Positions 17,840-26,411 are shown, counted from the first letter of the stretch. The stretch: DNA of 60,239 bases from Pseudomonadota bacterium (GCA_021833365.1 JAKBFV010000006.1:1-60239); one strand, 5' to 3'. A program made the numbers and translations. The notes: generated by a model from the letters alone, not told the origin.

Positions 17840-18553
17840 TCAGGCGCTCTCACGGACAAAAAGATAGCCCTTGCTGCGCACCGTCTTGATCCGGCGCGGG
17901 TTGTCGGGGTCATCACCGATCTTCGGGCGAATACGGCTGATGCGCACGTCGATCGAGCGATCCTGGCCGTCGTATTCGATGCCGCGCAGACTGGCAAAGA
18001 TATCCTCGCGCGACAAGATGCTGCCTGCGTGCGAGGCGAGCAGCCAGAGCAGATCATATTCGGCGCTGGTGAAGTCGACGAGTTCTCCGGCCAGGCTCAC
18101 CGAGCGCGCGCCGTTGTCGATCACCAGATCACCGAATTCGAGGCGTTGCACCTGCTCTTCCTCGCCACCATCGACACGTCGCAGCAAGGCGCGCACGCGC
18201 GCCAGCAGGACGCGCGGCTGCACTGGCTTGGCGACATAGTCGTCGGCCCCCATCTCCAGGCCGAGGACCTGATCCATGTCGTCGCTACGCGCCGTCAGCA
18301 TGAGGATGGGCTGATTGAAGTGATGTGCCCGCAACTCGCGACATACCGTCAGTCCATCGACCCCCGGCAACATCACATCGAGCACCACCAGATCCGGCTG
18401 TTCCTGCAAGACACGGCGCAGCGCCTGAGCACCATCGCCCTCGACATGGACATGAAAACCATTGCGCTGCAGGTATTCTTGCGTCAGCCCTGCCAGACGC
18501 TGATCGTCCTCGACGATCAGGATGCGCTGACCACGGACGTCTTTGTCGACCAT
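17840..18553 (-). CDS. rstA: OmpR/PhoB-family response regulator, RstA-like
   Basis: The 237-residue protein has a receiver domain with acidic pocket VEDD, phosphoacceptor Asp in LVVLDVMLPGVDG, the Thr in MLTARSD and Lys in VAKPVQP. A winged-helix DNA-binding domain follows, ending in RIKTVRSKGYLF. SRE in SAEYDLLWLLASHAG and the GIEYDGQDRSIDVRISRIR recognition helix region fit RstA. It is first in the operon with its kinase. The divergent region to nrdA (18554-18865) could carry its promoter. Confidence 0.9.
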   Translation of the reverse strand: MVDKDVRGQRILIVEDDQRLAGLTQEYLQRNGFHVHVEGDGAQALRRVLQEQPDLVVLDVMLPGVDGLTVCRELRAHHFNQPILMLTARSDDMDQVLGLEMGADDYVAKPVQPRVLLARVRALLRRVDGGEEEQVQRLEFGDLVIDNGARSVSLAGELVDFTSAEYDLLWLLASHAGSILSREDIFASLRGIEYDGQDRSIDVRISRIRPKIGDDPDNPRRIKTVRSKGYLFVRESA

Positions 18554-18663
18554 GAGCTTCCTCCCCCCTATGACTTACACCGATGATAGTGCAAAGCGCC
18601 CTTCTCCTCACAGAGACATTTACAATCACCCTACATCGCGCTGCGCCTCTGGGAGAGGAAGGA

Positions 18664-18705
18664 TTATCCACAACTTATCCCCAGGAAGCCCCCGCCTTAT
18701 CCACT
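18664..18705 (+). promoter_or_regulatory. Cluster of three DnaA boxes upstream of nrdA
   Basis: TTATCCACA at 18664-18672 is a perfect DnaA box. TTATCCCCA at 18675-18683 and TTATCCACT at 18697-18705 each differ by one base. All have the same orientation, and their starts are 11 and 22 bases apart, that is one and two helical turns. E. coli nrdAB is known to be controlled by DnaA boxes. The third box touches the predicted -35. Confidence 0.75.
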
Positions 18706-18733
18706 TGCAATTCTCGGCCAAGCCTCTTATCTT
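18705..18733 (+). promoter_or_regulatory. Candidate nrdA promoter
   Basis: TTGCAA (18705-18710) and TATCTT (18728-18733) are 17 bases apart, with 4 of 6 matches in each hexamer. The -35 abuts the third DnaA box and the -10 lies inside the first NrdR-box candidate, which makes the choice more credible than the hexamers alone. Confidence 0.5.
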
Positions 18734-18769
18734 GTAGGTCGAACGATTATAAACCACCATATCTTGGGC
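18722..18769 (+). promoter_or_regulatory. Candidate NrdR box pair
   Basis: Two 16-base segments, 18722-18737 and 18754-18769, share TATCTTG in the same register exactly 32 bases apart. NrdR boxes usually occur in pairs about 31-32 bases apart near promoters of ribonucleotide reductase genes. The second box (CCACCATATCTTGGGC) fits the published palindromic pattern better; the first matches mainly in one half. Confidence 0.5.
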
Positions 18770-18834
18770 CTCGCAAGCATCATCGGAAAGCACAGCCAGC
18801 AGCGCTGCCGCGCTTTTTCTGATGATTCGAGGCC
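18767..18834 (+). other. Long imperfect stem-loop in the nrdA leader
   Basis: GGCCTCG (18767-18773) pairs perfectly with CGAGGCC (18828-18834). Inside it ATCATC (18779-18784) pairs with GATGAT (18821-18826), and GAAAGC with GCTTTTTC with a bulge. It lies in the predicted 5' untranslated region and ends 31 bases before the nrdA ATG. It may modulate translation or RNA stability, or be an extra operator. Confidence 0.5.
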
Positions 18835-18865
18835 ACGAGATCAGGTCAGCCAACCCTAGGGATCG

Positions 18866-21718
18866 ATGCATATGTCTACGGAAACCCTCAATCGTCCGGC
18901 GCCTCTCCAGCACGCCAACACCCCTGATGCCAGCCTTTGGGCGACCGCACCAGGCGTTCTGCGCGTCATCAAGCGCAATGGCACCGTCGTCACCTATGAC
19001 GAAGGCAAGATCGCCCTGGCCATCACGAAAGCCTTTTTGGCAGTGGAAGGCGGCGTCGCCGCCGCTTCCAGCCGTATCCATGAGCAGGTGAAGACGCTCA
19101 GCGCGATGGTCTCGACGACCTTCCAGCGCCGCCTGGCCGGTGGTGGCAGCATCCATATCGAGGAAATTCAAGATCAGGTCGAACTGGCGCTGATGCGCTC
19201 CGGTGAGCATAAAGTGGCACGCGCCTACGTCATCTATCGCGACGAACGCAGCCGCGCCCGCCATGACAGCGAGGTCAAGGTCCACCCGACCCTGCACATG
19301 ACCGATCGTCATGGCCAGCGCCAGCCGCTCGACCTCGGTCGCCTCGAGGCTTTGGTGCAAAGCGCTGTCAGCGATCTGCCGGAGGTCTCGGCGACCGCCA
19401 TCCTCGAAGATGCACAACGCAATCTCTATGACGGCGTCAGCGAGTCCGACATCAACAATGCCCTGGTCATGAGCGCGCGTGTCCTCATCGAGCAGGAACC
19501 ACACTACACCTACGTCACCGCGCGTCTACTGCTCGACCAGTTGCGCAGTGAAGCCCTCACCTATCTCGACATCGCTGAGCATGCCAGCGCCGAGGAGATG
19601 ACCCAGCTCTATCCGCGCGCCCTGTCGGCTTTTATCCAGCGCGGTATCGAACTCGAACTTCTCAGCCCCGACCTGAACAAATTCGATCTCGCCCGCCTCG
19701 GTGCCGCCATCGTGCCGCAGCGCGATCTGCAATTCACCTACCTCGGCTTGCAGACGCTCTATGACCGCTACTTTTTGCACACCCAGGAGACGCGTATCGA
19801 GCTGCCACAGGTCTTTTTCATGCGCATCGCCATGGGCCTGTCGGTGCAGGAGAAGGACAAGGAGGCGCGCGCCATCGAGTTCTATCATCTGCTGTCGAGC
19901 TTCGATTACATGGCCTCGACGCCGACCCTGTTCAATGCCGGCACCCTGCGCCCTCAGCTATCGAGCTGCTACCTGACCACCGTCAAGGATGACCTCGATG
20001 GCATCTTCGCTGCCATTCACGACAACGCCATGTTATCGAAATGGGCCGGTGGACTCGGTAATGACTGGACGCCCGTGCGCGCCCTCGGCTCCTACATCAA
20101 AGGCACCAACGGCAAGAGCCAGGGCGTCGTCCCTTTCCTGAAAGTGGCAAACGACACCGCCGTTGCGGTCAACCAGGGCGGCAAGCGCAAAGGCGCCGTC
20201 TGCGCCTATCTGGAGACCTGGCATCTCGACATCGAGGAATTCGTCGAACTGCGGAAGAACACCGGTGACGATCGCCGCCGCACCCACGACATGAACACGG
20301 CCAACTGGATTCCCGACCTGTTCATGAAGCGGGTCATCGACGACGCCGAGTGGACGCTGTTCTCCCCCAACGACGTCCCTGACTTGCACGATCTCTACGG
20401 CCGCGCCTTCGAGCAGCGCTATAGCGCCTATGAAGAGGCCACCCGCAACGGCCAGATCAAGCTGTTCAAGCGCGTGCGCGCCCAGGATCTCTGGCGCCGC
20501 ATGCTGAGCATGTTGTTTGAAACCGGGCATCCGTGGATGACCTTCAAGGACCCCTGCAATCTGCGTTCACCACAGCAGCATGTCGGCGTCGTGCATTCGT
20601 CTAACCTCTGCACCGAGATCACCCTGAACACCAATCGCGACGAGATCGCCGTCTGCAATCTCGGCTCGATCAATCTGGTCAACCACGTCGGCGAACAGGG
20701 CCTCGACCTGAACAAGCTCAAACGCACGGTACAAACCGCCGTGCGCATGCTCGACAACGTCATCGATATCAATTACTACGCGGTGCCGGCGGCGCGCCGC
20801 TCCAACCTCAAACACCGTCCGGTCGGACTCGGCATCATGGGCTTCCAGGATGCCCTCTACGCCCAGGGTATCGCTTATGCGAGCGAAGCCGCCGTCGACT
20901 TCGCCGATCGCTCCATGGAAGCGATCGCTTACTATGCCATCGACGCCTCCTGCGCGCTGGCGGGTGAACGCGGCTCCTATTCGAGCTATGAAGGCTCCTT
21001 GTGGAGCCGCGGCATCCTGCCGCTCGACTCCCTCGACCTCCTCGAAGATCAGCGCGGCAGCGCCTATATCCAGGTCGATCGCAGTCAGAGCATGGACTGG
21101 AGCGCTCTGCGCACCCGCGTCGTCACCACCGGCATGCGTAATTCGAATGTCATGGCCATCGCACCGACGGCGACCATCTCCAACATCTGCGGTGTCTCGC
21201 AGTCGATCGAGCCGACTTATCAGAACCTCTACGTCAAGTCGAATCTGTCCGGCGAGTTCACCGTGGTCAATCCCTACCTCGTCCGCGCCCTGAAGACGCG
21301 ACAGCTGTGGGACAACGTCATGGTCAACGACCTCAAATACTATGACGGCTCCGTCCAGCAGATCGATCGCATCCCGGCGGAACTCAAGTCACTCTTCGCC
21401 ACCGCCTTCGAAGTCGAGCCGCGCTGGTTGATCGAGTGCGCATCGCGGCGCCAGAAGTGGCTGGATCAGGCACAGTCGCTCAATCTCTATATCGCCGGCG
21501 CCTCTGGTAAAAAACTCGACGTCACCTACCGCATGGCCTGGTACCACGGACTGAAGACGACCTATTATCTGCGCTCGCTGGCGGCGACCATGACTGAAAA
21601 ATCGACCTTGAGCGATGGTGCGCTCAATGCCGTCAAAAGCTCCCTCGATGCTCTGGCGGCGGCACCTTTGCCCAAGGCCTGCAGCATCGATAACCCTGAT
21701 TGCGAGGCCTGCCAGTAA
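18866..21718 (+). CDS. nrdA: Class Ia ribonucleoside-diphosphate reductase, alpha (catalytic) subunit
   Basis: The 950-residue protein has two ATP-cone domains at the N-terminus (first near residues 32-125 starting VIKRNGTVVTYDEGKIA, second near 150-245 starting TDRHGQRQPLDLGR), as in Pseudomonas aeruginosa NrdA. The barrel contains the redox cysteines in QLSSCYLTT and AVCNLGSINL, the radical cysteine in SSNLCTEITL, and the C-terminal CEACQ that passes electrons from thioredoxin. It reduces NDPs to dNDPs with NrdB. The ATG at 18866 has AGGGA just upstream; a second ATG two codons later is possible. It is co-transcribed with nrdB. Confidence 0.96.
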   Translation: MHMSTETLNRPAPLQHANTPDASLWATAPGVLRVIKRNGTVVTYDEGKIALAITKAFLAVEGGVAAASSRIHEQVKTLSAMVSTTFQRRLAGGGSIHIEEIQDQVELALMRSGEHKVARAYVIYRDERSRARHDSEVKVHPTLHMTDRHGQRQPLDLGRLEALVQSAVSDLPEVSATAILEDAQRNLYDGVSESDINNALVMSARVLIEQEPHYTYVTARLLLDQLRSEALTYLDIAEHASAEEMTQLYPRALSAFIQRGIELELLSPDLNKFDLARLGAAIVPQRDLQFTYLGLQTLYDRYFLHTQETRIELPQVFFMRIAMGLSVQEKDKEARAIEFYHLLSSFDYMASTPTLFNAGTLRPQLSSCYLTTVKDDLDGIFAAIHDNAMLSKWAGGLGNDWTPVRALGSYIKGTNGKSQGVVPFLKVANDTAVAVNQGGKRKGAVCAYLETWHLDIEEFVELRKNTGDDRRRTHDMNTANWIPDLFMKRVIDDAEWTLFSPNDVPDLHDLYGRAFEQRYSAYEEATRNGQIKLFKRVRAQDLWRRMLSMLFETGHPWMTFKDPCNLRSPQQHVGVVHSSNLCTEITLNTNRDEIAVCNLGSINLVNHVGEQGLDLNKLKRTVQTAVRMLDNVIDINYYAVPAARRSNLKHRPVGLGIMGFQDALYAQGIAYASEAAVDFADRSMEAIAYYAIDASCALAGERGSYSSYEGSLWSRGILPLDSLDLLEDQRGSAYIQVDRSQSMDWSALRTRVVTTGMRNSNVMAIAPTATISNICGVSQSIEPTYQNLYVKSNLSGEFTVVNPYLVRALKTRQLWDNVMVNDLKYYDGSVQQIDRIPAELKSLFATAFEVEPRWLIECASRRQKWLDQAQSLNLYIAGASGKKLDVTYRMAWYHGLKTTYYLRSLAATMTEKSTLSDGALNAVKSSLDALAAAPLPKACSIDNPDCEACQ

Positions 21719-21757
21719 GGCCGGTCCCGCCATGCTATGCTCACGAGGATACCGTCG

Positions 21758-23023
21758 ATGATGTTTTCCTGGGACGATTACCATGCAGAAGAAGGGGCTA
21801 CGCCCGCACGTTCAACACCGGCGTCTGCTCCAGCGGCACCGCCTGCGCCGGCAGTTGCAGCGCCACCGCCATCAGCAGTGGTTCTATCTGGAACGGCACC
21901 AGCTGCGCCTGCCCCTGTTGCCGCCCATCCCGTGGTACGTGACGCAGCCCTCGAGTCTCTGAGTGCGCCACAAGGCACCGGCCTCGAAGAACTCGAAATG
22001 GGGGCCGCGCGCGTCCAGGTCGATGACAAGCGCATGATCAACTGTCGCGCCGACCTCAATCAGCTGGTGCCTTTCAAATACGACTGGGCCTGGCAGAAAT
22101 ATCTCGACGGCTGTGCCAATCACTGGATGCCGCAAGAGATCAACATGGCCAAGGACGTGCAGCTCTGGCGCAGCAGCGAGGGCCTGAGCGAGGATGAGCG
22201 CCGCATCATCATGCGCTCACTCGGCTATTTCTCGACCGCCGATTCCCTTGTCGCCAACAATCTCGTTTTGGCCATCTATCGCCATATCACCAACCCGGAG
22301 TGCCGGCAATATCTGCTGCGACAAGCCTTTGAAGAGGCCATCCATACCCACGCCTACCAGTACTGCGTCGAGTCCTTAGGGATGGATGAGGGGGAAGTCT
22401 TCAACATGTACCGCGAGATCCCGGCTGTCGCCAACAAGGCGGCCTGGAGCCTCAAACACACCCATGCTCTGTCGAATCCCCATTTTCATACCGGCACGCC
22501 TGAAGCCGATCAGGAACTGCTGCGCAATCTCGTCGGTTTTTACGCTGTCACCGAGGGCATCTTCTTCTACTGCGGCTTCACCCAGATCCTGTCGATGGGC
22601 CGGCGCAACAAGATGACCGGCGTCTCCGAGCAATTCCAGTACATCCTGCGTGATGAGTCGATGCACCTCAATTTCGGCATCGACGTCATCAATCAGATCA
22701 AGCTCGAGAACCCTCACCTGTGGAGCCGCGACTTCCAGGCCGAGGTGCGCGCCATGATCCTCGAAGGCACCGATCTCGAGATCGCCTATGCCCGCGACAC
22801 CATGCCGCGCGGCGTTCTCGGCATGAGCGCGGCGATGATGGAGGAATATCTGCAATTCATCGCCAACCGTCGTCTGGTGCAGCTGGGCCTCGCCGAGCAC
22901 TTCCCGGGGGTCAAAAACCCCTTTCCATGGATGAGCGAGATCATGGATCTGCGCAAGGAAAAGAACTTTTTTGAAACGCGCGTCACCGAATACCAGACCG
23001 GCGGAGCCCTGAGCTGGACCTGA
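21758..23023 (+). CDS. nrdB: Class Ia ribonucleotide reductase, beta (radical) subunit
   Basis: The 421-residue protein carries the di-iron and radical site EAIHTHAY, where Glu-x2-His-x3-Tyr corresponds to E. coli Glu115, His118 and Tyr122. The Tyr is kept, so this is class Ia and not the Phe-containing class Ic. DESMHLNFG gives the second Glu/His pair. Between the first 10 residues (MMFSWDDYH) and the conserved core there is an Ala/Pro-rich stretch of about 45 residues. The start at 21758 has AGGA 8 bases upstream; 21761 is equally in frame. It follows nrdA by 39 bases. Confidence 0.94.
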   Translation: MMFSWDDYHAEEGATPARSTPASAPAAPPAPAVAAPPPSAVVLSGTAPAAPAPVAAHPVVRDAALESLSAPQGTGLEELEMGAARVQVDDKRMINCRADLNQLVPFKYDWAWQKYLDGCANHWMPQEINMAKDVQLWRSSEGLSEDERRIIMRSLGYFSTADSLVANNLVLAIYRHITNPECRQYLLRQAFEEAIHTHAYQYCVESLGMDEGEVFNMYREIPAVANKAAWSLKHTHALSNPHFHTGTPEADQELLRNLVGFYAVTEGIFFYCGFTQILSMGRRNKMTGVSEQFQYILRDESMHLNFGIDVINQIKLENPHLWSRDFQAEVRAMILEGTDLEIAYARDTMPRGVLGMSAAMMEEYLQFIANRRLVQLGLAEHFPGVKNPFPWMSEIMDLRKEKNFFETRVTEYQTGGALSWT

Positions 23024-23056
23024 TGGCGAGGTGAGCGGCAAAGCACGGGAGGCAGC

Positions 23057-23575
23057 ATGCAGCGCGATGAATTGGAGGGACTGATCCGTCTCCACCCCGA
23101 CTTTCCTCAGCCTGGGGTCTTGTTCCGCGACATCTCGCCACTGCTGAGCACCCACTTCCAGGCGACCATCGACCTGCTCGCTGCGCAGTTCGATGCGAGC
23201 GAATGGGCCCTGGTGGACGCCGTCGTCGGCATCGAGTCGCGCGGCTTTCTCCTGGCCGCCGGCCTCGCCTATGCACGCGGCAAGGGCCTGCTCATCGTGC
23301 GCAAACCCGGCAAACTGCCGCCGCCCCTGCACACCATGGCCTACACCCTCGAATATGGCGAGGATGCTCTGCAAATGGCGGCTGATCTGAACGCTCAGCG
23401 CGTCCTCATCGTCGATGACGTCCTCGCCAGTGGCGGCACCCTGACCGCCACCTGCTCGCTGTGCGAGCAAGCCGGCCACACCATCGCTGGCGTCACCACC
23501 CTGATCAATCTGAAAAACCTGAACCGCTTCGCCTGGCGCGACATGCCGGCGCGCAGCCTGTTCGTCTATGAATGA
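23057..23575 (+). CDS. apt: Adenine phosphoribosyltransferase
   Basis: The 172-residue protein shows FPQPGVLFRDISPLL near the N-terminus and the PRPP-binding loop VLIVDDVLASGGT, both diagnostic of adenine phosphoribosyltransferase, and RKPGKLP in between. It converts adenine and PRPP to AMP in purine salvage. It is followed by a nucleosidase whose product would be adenine, so the two probably form a methylthioadenosine or adenosine salvage pair. They may be co-transcribed with nrdAB, since only 33 bases separate nrdB and apt. Confidence 0.93.
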   Translation: MQRDELEGLIRLHPDFPQPGVLFRDISPLLSTHFQATIDLLAAQFDASEWALVDAVVGIESRGFLLAAGLAYARGKGLLIVRKPGKLPPPLHTMAYTLEYGEDALQMAADLNAQRVLIVDDVLASGGTLTATCSLCEQAGHTIAGVTTLINLKNLNRFAWRDMPARSLFVYE

Positions 23576-23601
23576 AGCGAGTCAGCGCGCGGAGGAGATC
23601 G

Positions 23602-24198
23602 ATGCCTGACAAGGTTTTGCTGGTCCTGGCCCTGCCGCAGGAAAATGCCGATGGCCGTTTCAATGATCTCGGCCTGCCCATCCTGTACACCGGTGTCGGC
23701 AAGGTCAACGCGGCGATGAGCCTCACCGCTGCTCTGCACACCCACGGTAGCGCAGCCACCGTCATCAACTTAGGCTCGGCCGGCTCACATACTTTTCAGG
23801 CGGGAAGCGTCGTCTGTGCCACCCGTTTTTTCCAGCACGACATGGATGCCACCGCGCTCGGCTGTGCCCTCGGCCAAACCCCTTTCGAAGAGACGACCCA
23901 TCTCGACTATGGCCTCGCCATCCCTGGACTGGCGCACGCCACCTGCTATACCGGCGATCGCTTCATCACTGAGCGCCACCCACTCCTGCCGATGCAGGTC
24001 ATCGATATGGAAGCCTATGCTCTGGCGAAAGTCTGTCAGCGCTTCGGGGCGCCTTTCGTCTCCCTCAAATTCATCACCGATGGCGCCGATGGCCAGGCGG
24101 CTACGGACTGGCAGGAGAGTGTTGCCATCTCCGCCTCGCGTCTCTACCAGGCACTGCGGGAAACCTTGTCCCATCTCAAGGATGCCGCCGTCGGCTGA
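23602..24198 (+). CDS. Nucleoside phosphorylase/nucleosidase-family protein (MTA/SAH nucleosidase-like)
   Basis: The 198-residue protein belongs to the PNP/UDP family: LYTGVGKVNAAM near residue 30, INLGSAGS, then VIDMEAYALAKVCQ with the ribose-binding Met-Glu and SLKFITDGAD with the catalytic Asp. These fit 5'-methylthioadenosine/S-adenosylhomocysteine nucleosidases, though the protein is shorter than typical MtnN (about 230). The start at 23602 has GGAGGAGATCG directly before it. It overlaps none of apt but follows closely, and releasing adenine would feed Apt. Substrate is an inference. Confidence 0.75.
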   Translation: MPDKVLLVLALPQENADGRFNDLGLPILYTGVGKVNAAMSLTAALHTHGSAATVINLGSAGSHTFQAGSVVCATRFFQHDMDATALGCALGQTPFEETTHLDYGLAIPGLAHATCYTGDRFITERHPLLPMQVIDMEAYALAKVCQRFGAPFVSLKFITDGADGQAATDWQESVAISASRLYQALRETLSHLKDAAVG

Positions 24199-24338
24199 GC
24201 TTGGGCATACCCGGCTCGCGCTGATCGTGGAAGAGCGCCAGGGGCAGGTTCTCGAGCGTAGCGCCGGCACTCGACCATCTCGATAACATCGACCAACAGC
24301 CCCCAATAAAGCCACTAACAAGAAAATCACCATTTAAA

Positions 24339-24354
24339 AGCCTGAAAACAGGCT
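24339..24354. other. Short perfect hairpin left of hipB
   Basis: AGCCTG-AAAA-CAGGCT is a 6-base stem with a 4-base loop at the A/T-rich left edge of the accessory island. On the minus strand it is followed by TTTAAAT, so it could be a weak leftward terminator, but no minus-strand gene ends here. It may be an operator or a remnant. Confidence 0.3.
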
Positions 24355-24363
24355 ATTGGCAAC

Positions 24364-24392
24364 TTGAAAAACAAGAAACTCTGAACAATAAT
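24364..24392 (+). promoter_or_regulatory. Promoter of the hipBA operon
   Basis: TTGAAA (24364-24369) and AATAAT (24387-24392) are separated by 17 bases and lie about 80 bases upstream of hipB in A/T-rich DNA. An imperfect inverted repeat (CTATCTATTG ... CACCATATAG, about 24410-24438) in the leader could be the HipB operator. Confidence 0.55.
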
Positions 24393-24472
24393 AGACTTCA
24401 ACACAACCGCTATCTATTGATCGCGCACCATATAGACTGAAAACCACCTATTATGAAATCAAGGAAGCAGCC

Positions 24473-24811
24473 ATGACCAGGGCTGCGCCGTCGCCCGACA
24501 TGTCACCGGCCAGGACGCCCGAAGAAATCGAGACGAGCGTGGGCGAAGCCCTGCGCGCTCTGCGCCTGGCGCGTGACCTTGACCAGGCTGGCCTGGCCAC
24601 CCAGGCAGGCGTCTCGGTGTCGGCGCTGAAATCACTTGAAGGCGGGCGCGGCTCGACCCTGCACACCCTGGTGAAAGTGGTGCGCGCCCTCGGCCGCGAG
24701 GACTGGTTGGCCAGCATCGCGCCGGTGGCCAGCGTCAGCCCGCTTGCGATGCTGCGCGGCGCCCCTGTTCGCCTGCGCGCCGGTCGCCGCAAGCCCGCCA
24801 CCGAGGGGTAA
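24473..24811 (+). CDS. hipB: HipB-like antitoxin, XRE-family DNA-binding protein
   Basis: The 112-residue protein has one Cro/cI-type helix-turn-helix (LDQAGLATQAGVSVSALKSLEGG, residues 40-62 approximately, with the turn at AGVS) followed by a short tail. It sits 3 bases upstream of a HipA-like kinase, the standard antitoxin-toxin order, and should bind both HipA and its own operator. AAGGA lies about 8 bases before the ATG. Homology beyond the helix-turn-helix is not obvious, so the name relies on context. Confidence 0.82.
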   Translation: MTRAAPSPDMSPARTPEEIETSVGEALRALRLARDLDQAGLATQAGVSVSALKSLEGGRGSTLHTLVKVVRALGREDWLASIAPVASVSPLAMLRGAPVRLRAGRRKPATEG

Positions 24812-24814
24812 TCC

Positions 24815-26143
24815 ATGGCCAGCTCTCCCCGCCGCACTGCGCGTCCTTACATCCACGTCACCGCCGTTGAGGTCCGGCTCTGGGGGCAAAGCGTCGGCGC
24901 TGTGGCGCTGGACCCGCGCTACGGCGTCTACGCCTTCCAGTACACGCAATCCTTCTGTGATTCGGGCCTACAGCCGGCACCGCTGCAGATGCCTGCCAGG
25001 TCCGAGGACGAAGTCTTTTTATTCGCCGATCTGCCCGTCGCCACCTTCAATCGTCTACCGGCCATGCTCAGCGACGCGCTGCCCGACGACTTCGGCAATG
25101 CACTCATCGATCGTTACATGGCCGACAAGGGCTTGAGCAAGGCGCAAGTCACCCCCCTCGATCGGCTCGCCTACATGTCGGCGCGCGGCATGGGGGCTCT
25201 GGAGTTCCGTCCAGCGCGCGGTCCGGCCACCCGCAAAGCGACAGCGATCGAGCTCGACCAGCTGGTCACACAGGCACGTCTGGCGGTCTCGGGTGACTGG
25301 GACGGCGACGACCACACGAACGCGGCTCTACGCAGCATCATCGAAGTCGGCACATCAGCTGGCGGCGCGCGCGCCAAGGCTGTCGTCGCCTGGAACGCAC
25401 AGACCGGGGAGATCCGCTCCGGACAGGTCCCGGCACCACCGGGCTTTGTGCACTGGCTGCTGAAACTCGACGGCATGGGCGTTGACAACGAGCTCGGGAG
25501 CAGTCAGCACTACGGCCGCATCGAGTTCGCCTATCACTTGATGGCGAGAGCGGCGGGCATCGAGATGATGGATTGCCAGCTCTTGCATGAACGCGGGCGC
25601 GCCCACTTCATGACCCGGCGCTTCGATCGCGGCGGCGCTGACCACAATGATCGCCACCACATACAGACGCTCTGCGCGATGGCGCATCTCGACTACAAGC
25701 GCAAGGGTAGCAACGCTTATTCTCAGCTGTTCAGCACCATCCGCGCCCTGCGCCTGCCATATGAGGACCTGCGCGAGGCCTTTCGCCGGATGGCCTTCAA
25801 TGTCATGGGCCGCAACTGTGACGATCACACGAAAAACTTCTCATTCCTGCTGCGCGCACATCAGCCTTGGCGACTCAGCCCCGCCTACGACGTGACCTTC
25901 GCCCACAACCCGGTCGGCGAGTGGACGAACCAGCATCTCATGTCGGTCAACGGCAAGTTCAGGGATATTGGGCGCGAGGATCTGCTGCTCGAGGCGGAGC
26001 GCTTCGGCGTCGGCGACGCGCCCAAGGTTCTCGACGAGGTCGCTGCTGCGATCGCACGCTGGCCAGAGTTTGCCAGGCAAGCCGGGCTGCCGGCGACGCA
26101 CATCGAACATATCAGCACCCAGCTGTTCATCCCGACCCGCTAG
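24815..26143 (+). CDS. hipA: HipA-family serine/threonine kinase toxin
   Basis: The 442-residue protein has a HipA N-terminal subdomain (GQSVGAVALDP ... YAFQYTQSF), the glycine-rich loop EVGTSAGGARAKAVVAW, a catalytic-loop NCDDHTKNFSFLL with its Asp, and the metal-binding Asp in LSPAYDVTF. E. coli HipA phosphorylates glutamyl-tRNA synthetase and causes persistence; the target here is unknown. Length matches the family, and all motifs look intact, so the pair should be functional. It closes the left half of the island; the next gene-like remnant is on the opposite strand. Confidence 0.9.
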   Translation: MASSPRRTARPYIHVTAVEVRLWGQSVGAVALDPRYGVYAFQYTQSFCDSGLQPAPLQMPARSEDEVFLFADLPVATFNRLPAMLSDALPDDFGNALIDRYMADKGLSKAQVTPLDRLAYMSARGMGALEFRPARGPATRKATAIELDQLVTQARLAVSGDWDGDDHTNAALRSIIEVGTSAGGARAKAVVAWNAQTGEIRSGQVPAPPGFVHWLLKLDGMGVDNELGSSQHYGRIEFAYHLMARAAGIEMMDCQLLHERGRAHFMTRRFDRGGADHNDRHHIQTLCAMAHLDYKRKGSNAYSQLFSTIRALRLPYEDLREAFRRMAFNVMGRNCDDHTKNFSFLLRAHQPWRLSPAYDVTFAHNPVGEWTNQHLMSVNGKFRDIGREDLLLEAERFGVGDAPKVLDEVAAAIARWPEFARQAGLPATHIEHISTQLFIPTR

Positions 26144-26237
26144 GCTGCGATGCCAGCACTTGGCGCAACCTGAACACAGAGGGTGACGCCGCCCACCATG
26201 GCAGCCTGATCGAACAGCAAACCCTGCCCCCCCCGAG

Positions 26238-26396
26238 TCAAGAGTGACCGGCGCCGTTACACCACGCACGGGGACATGATCCTTCGGCCTTCGTGCATCC
26301 GTGTTTCTCAAAAAAGCCGACGAGGTCCTTGCGCGGCCAGAACAAGGACAAGATGCAGTCTTTCATGCACCCCTTGATGTCGGCAGGGAAACCCAT
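26238..26396 (-). pseudogene. N-terminal remnant of a third gene of the AbiE-like operon
   Basis: An open frame of 52 codons starts at 26396, only 15 bases after the nucleotidyltransferase stop and behind a GGGGGG ribosome-binding-like run. It begins MGFPADIKGCMKDC and continues LFWPRKDLVGFFEKHGCTK, which reads like a real protein N-terminus (amphipathic, with Trp, Phe and Cys in conserved-looking spacing). After about residue 36 it turns into low-quality sequence and stops. I do not recognise the family. I infer that the rest was lost by a deletion whose breakpoint lies between here and the hipA stop (26143). Confidence 0.5.
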
Positions 26397-26411
26397 CTCG
26401 TTCCCCCCTCA

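Larger units (their letters stand above)
18554..18865. promoter_or_regulatory. nrdAB control region (312 bases without a gene)
   Basis: This gap between the response-regulator gene and nrdA contains, in order, three DnaA-box-like nonamers, a sigma70-like promoter candidate, a pair of NrdR-box-like sites and a 68-base imperfect stem-loop. The individual parts are listed separately. The first 100 bases after the response-regulator start hold nothing I can name beyond room for its own promoter. Confidence 0.6.

Noticed and set aside
24262-24285. CACTCGA near the left island edge as a copy of the guaA 3' end (CCACTCGATGG)
   Set aside because: Only seven bases match and the rest differs, which is too little for an attachment-site duplication.
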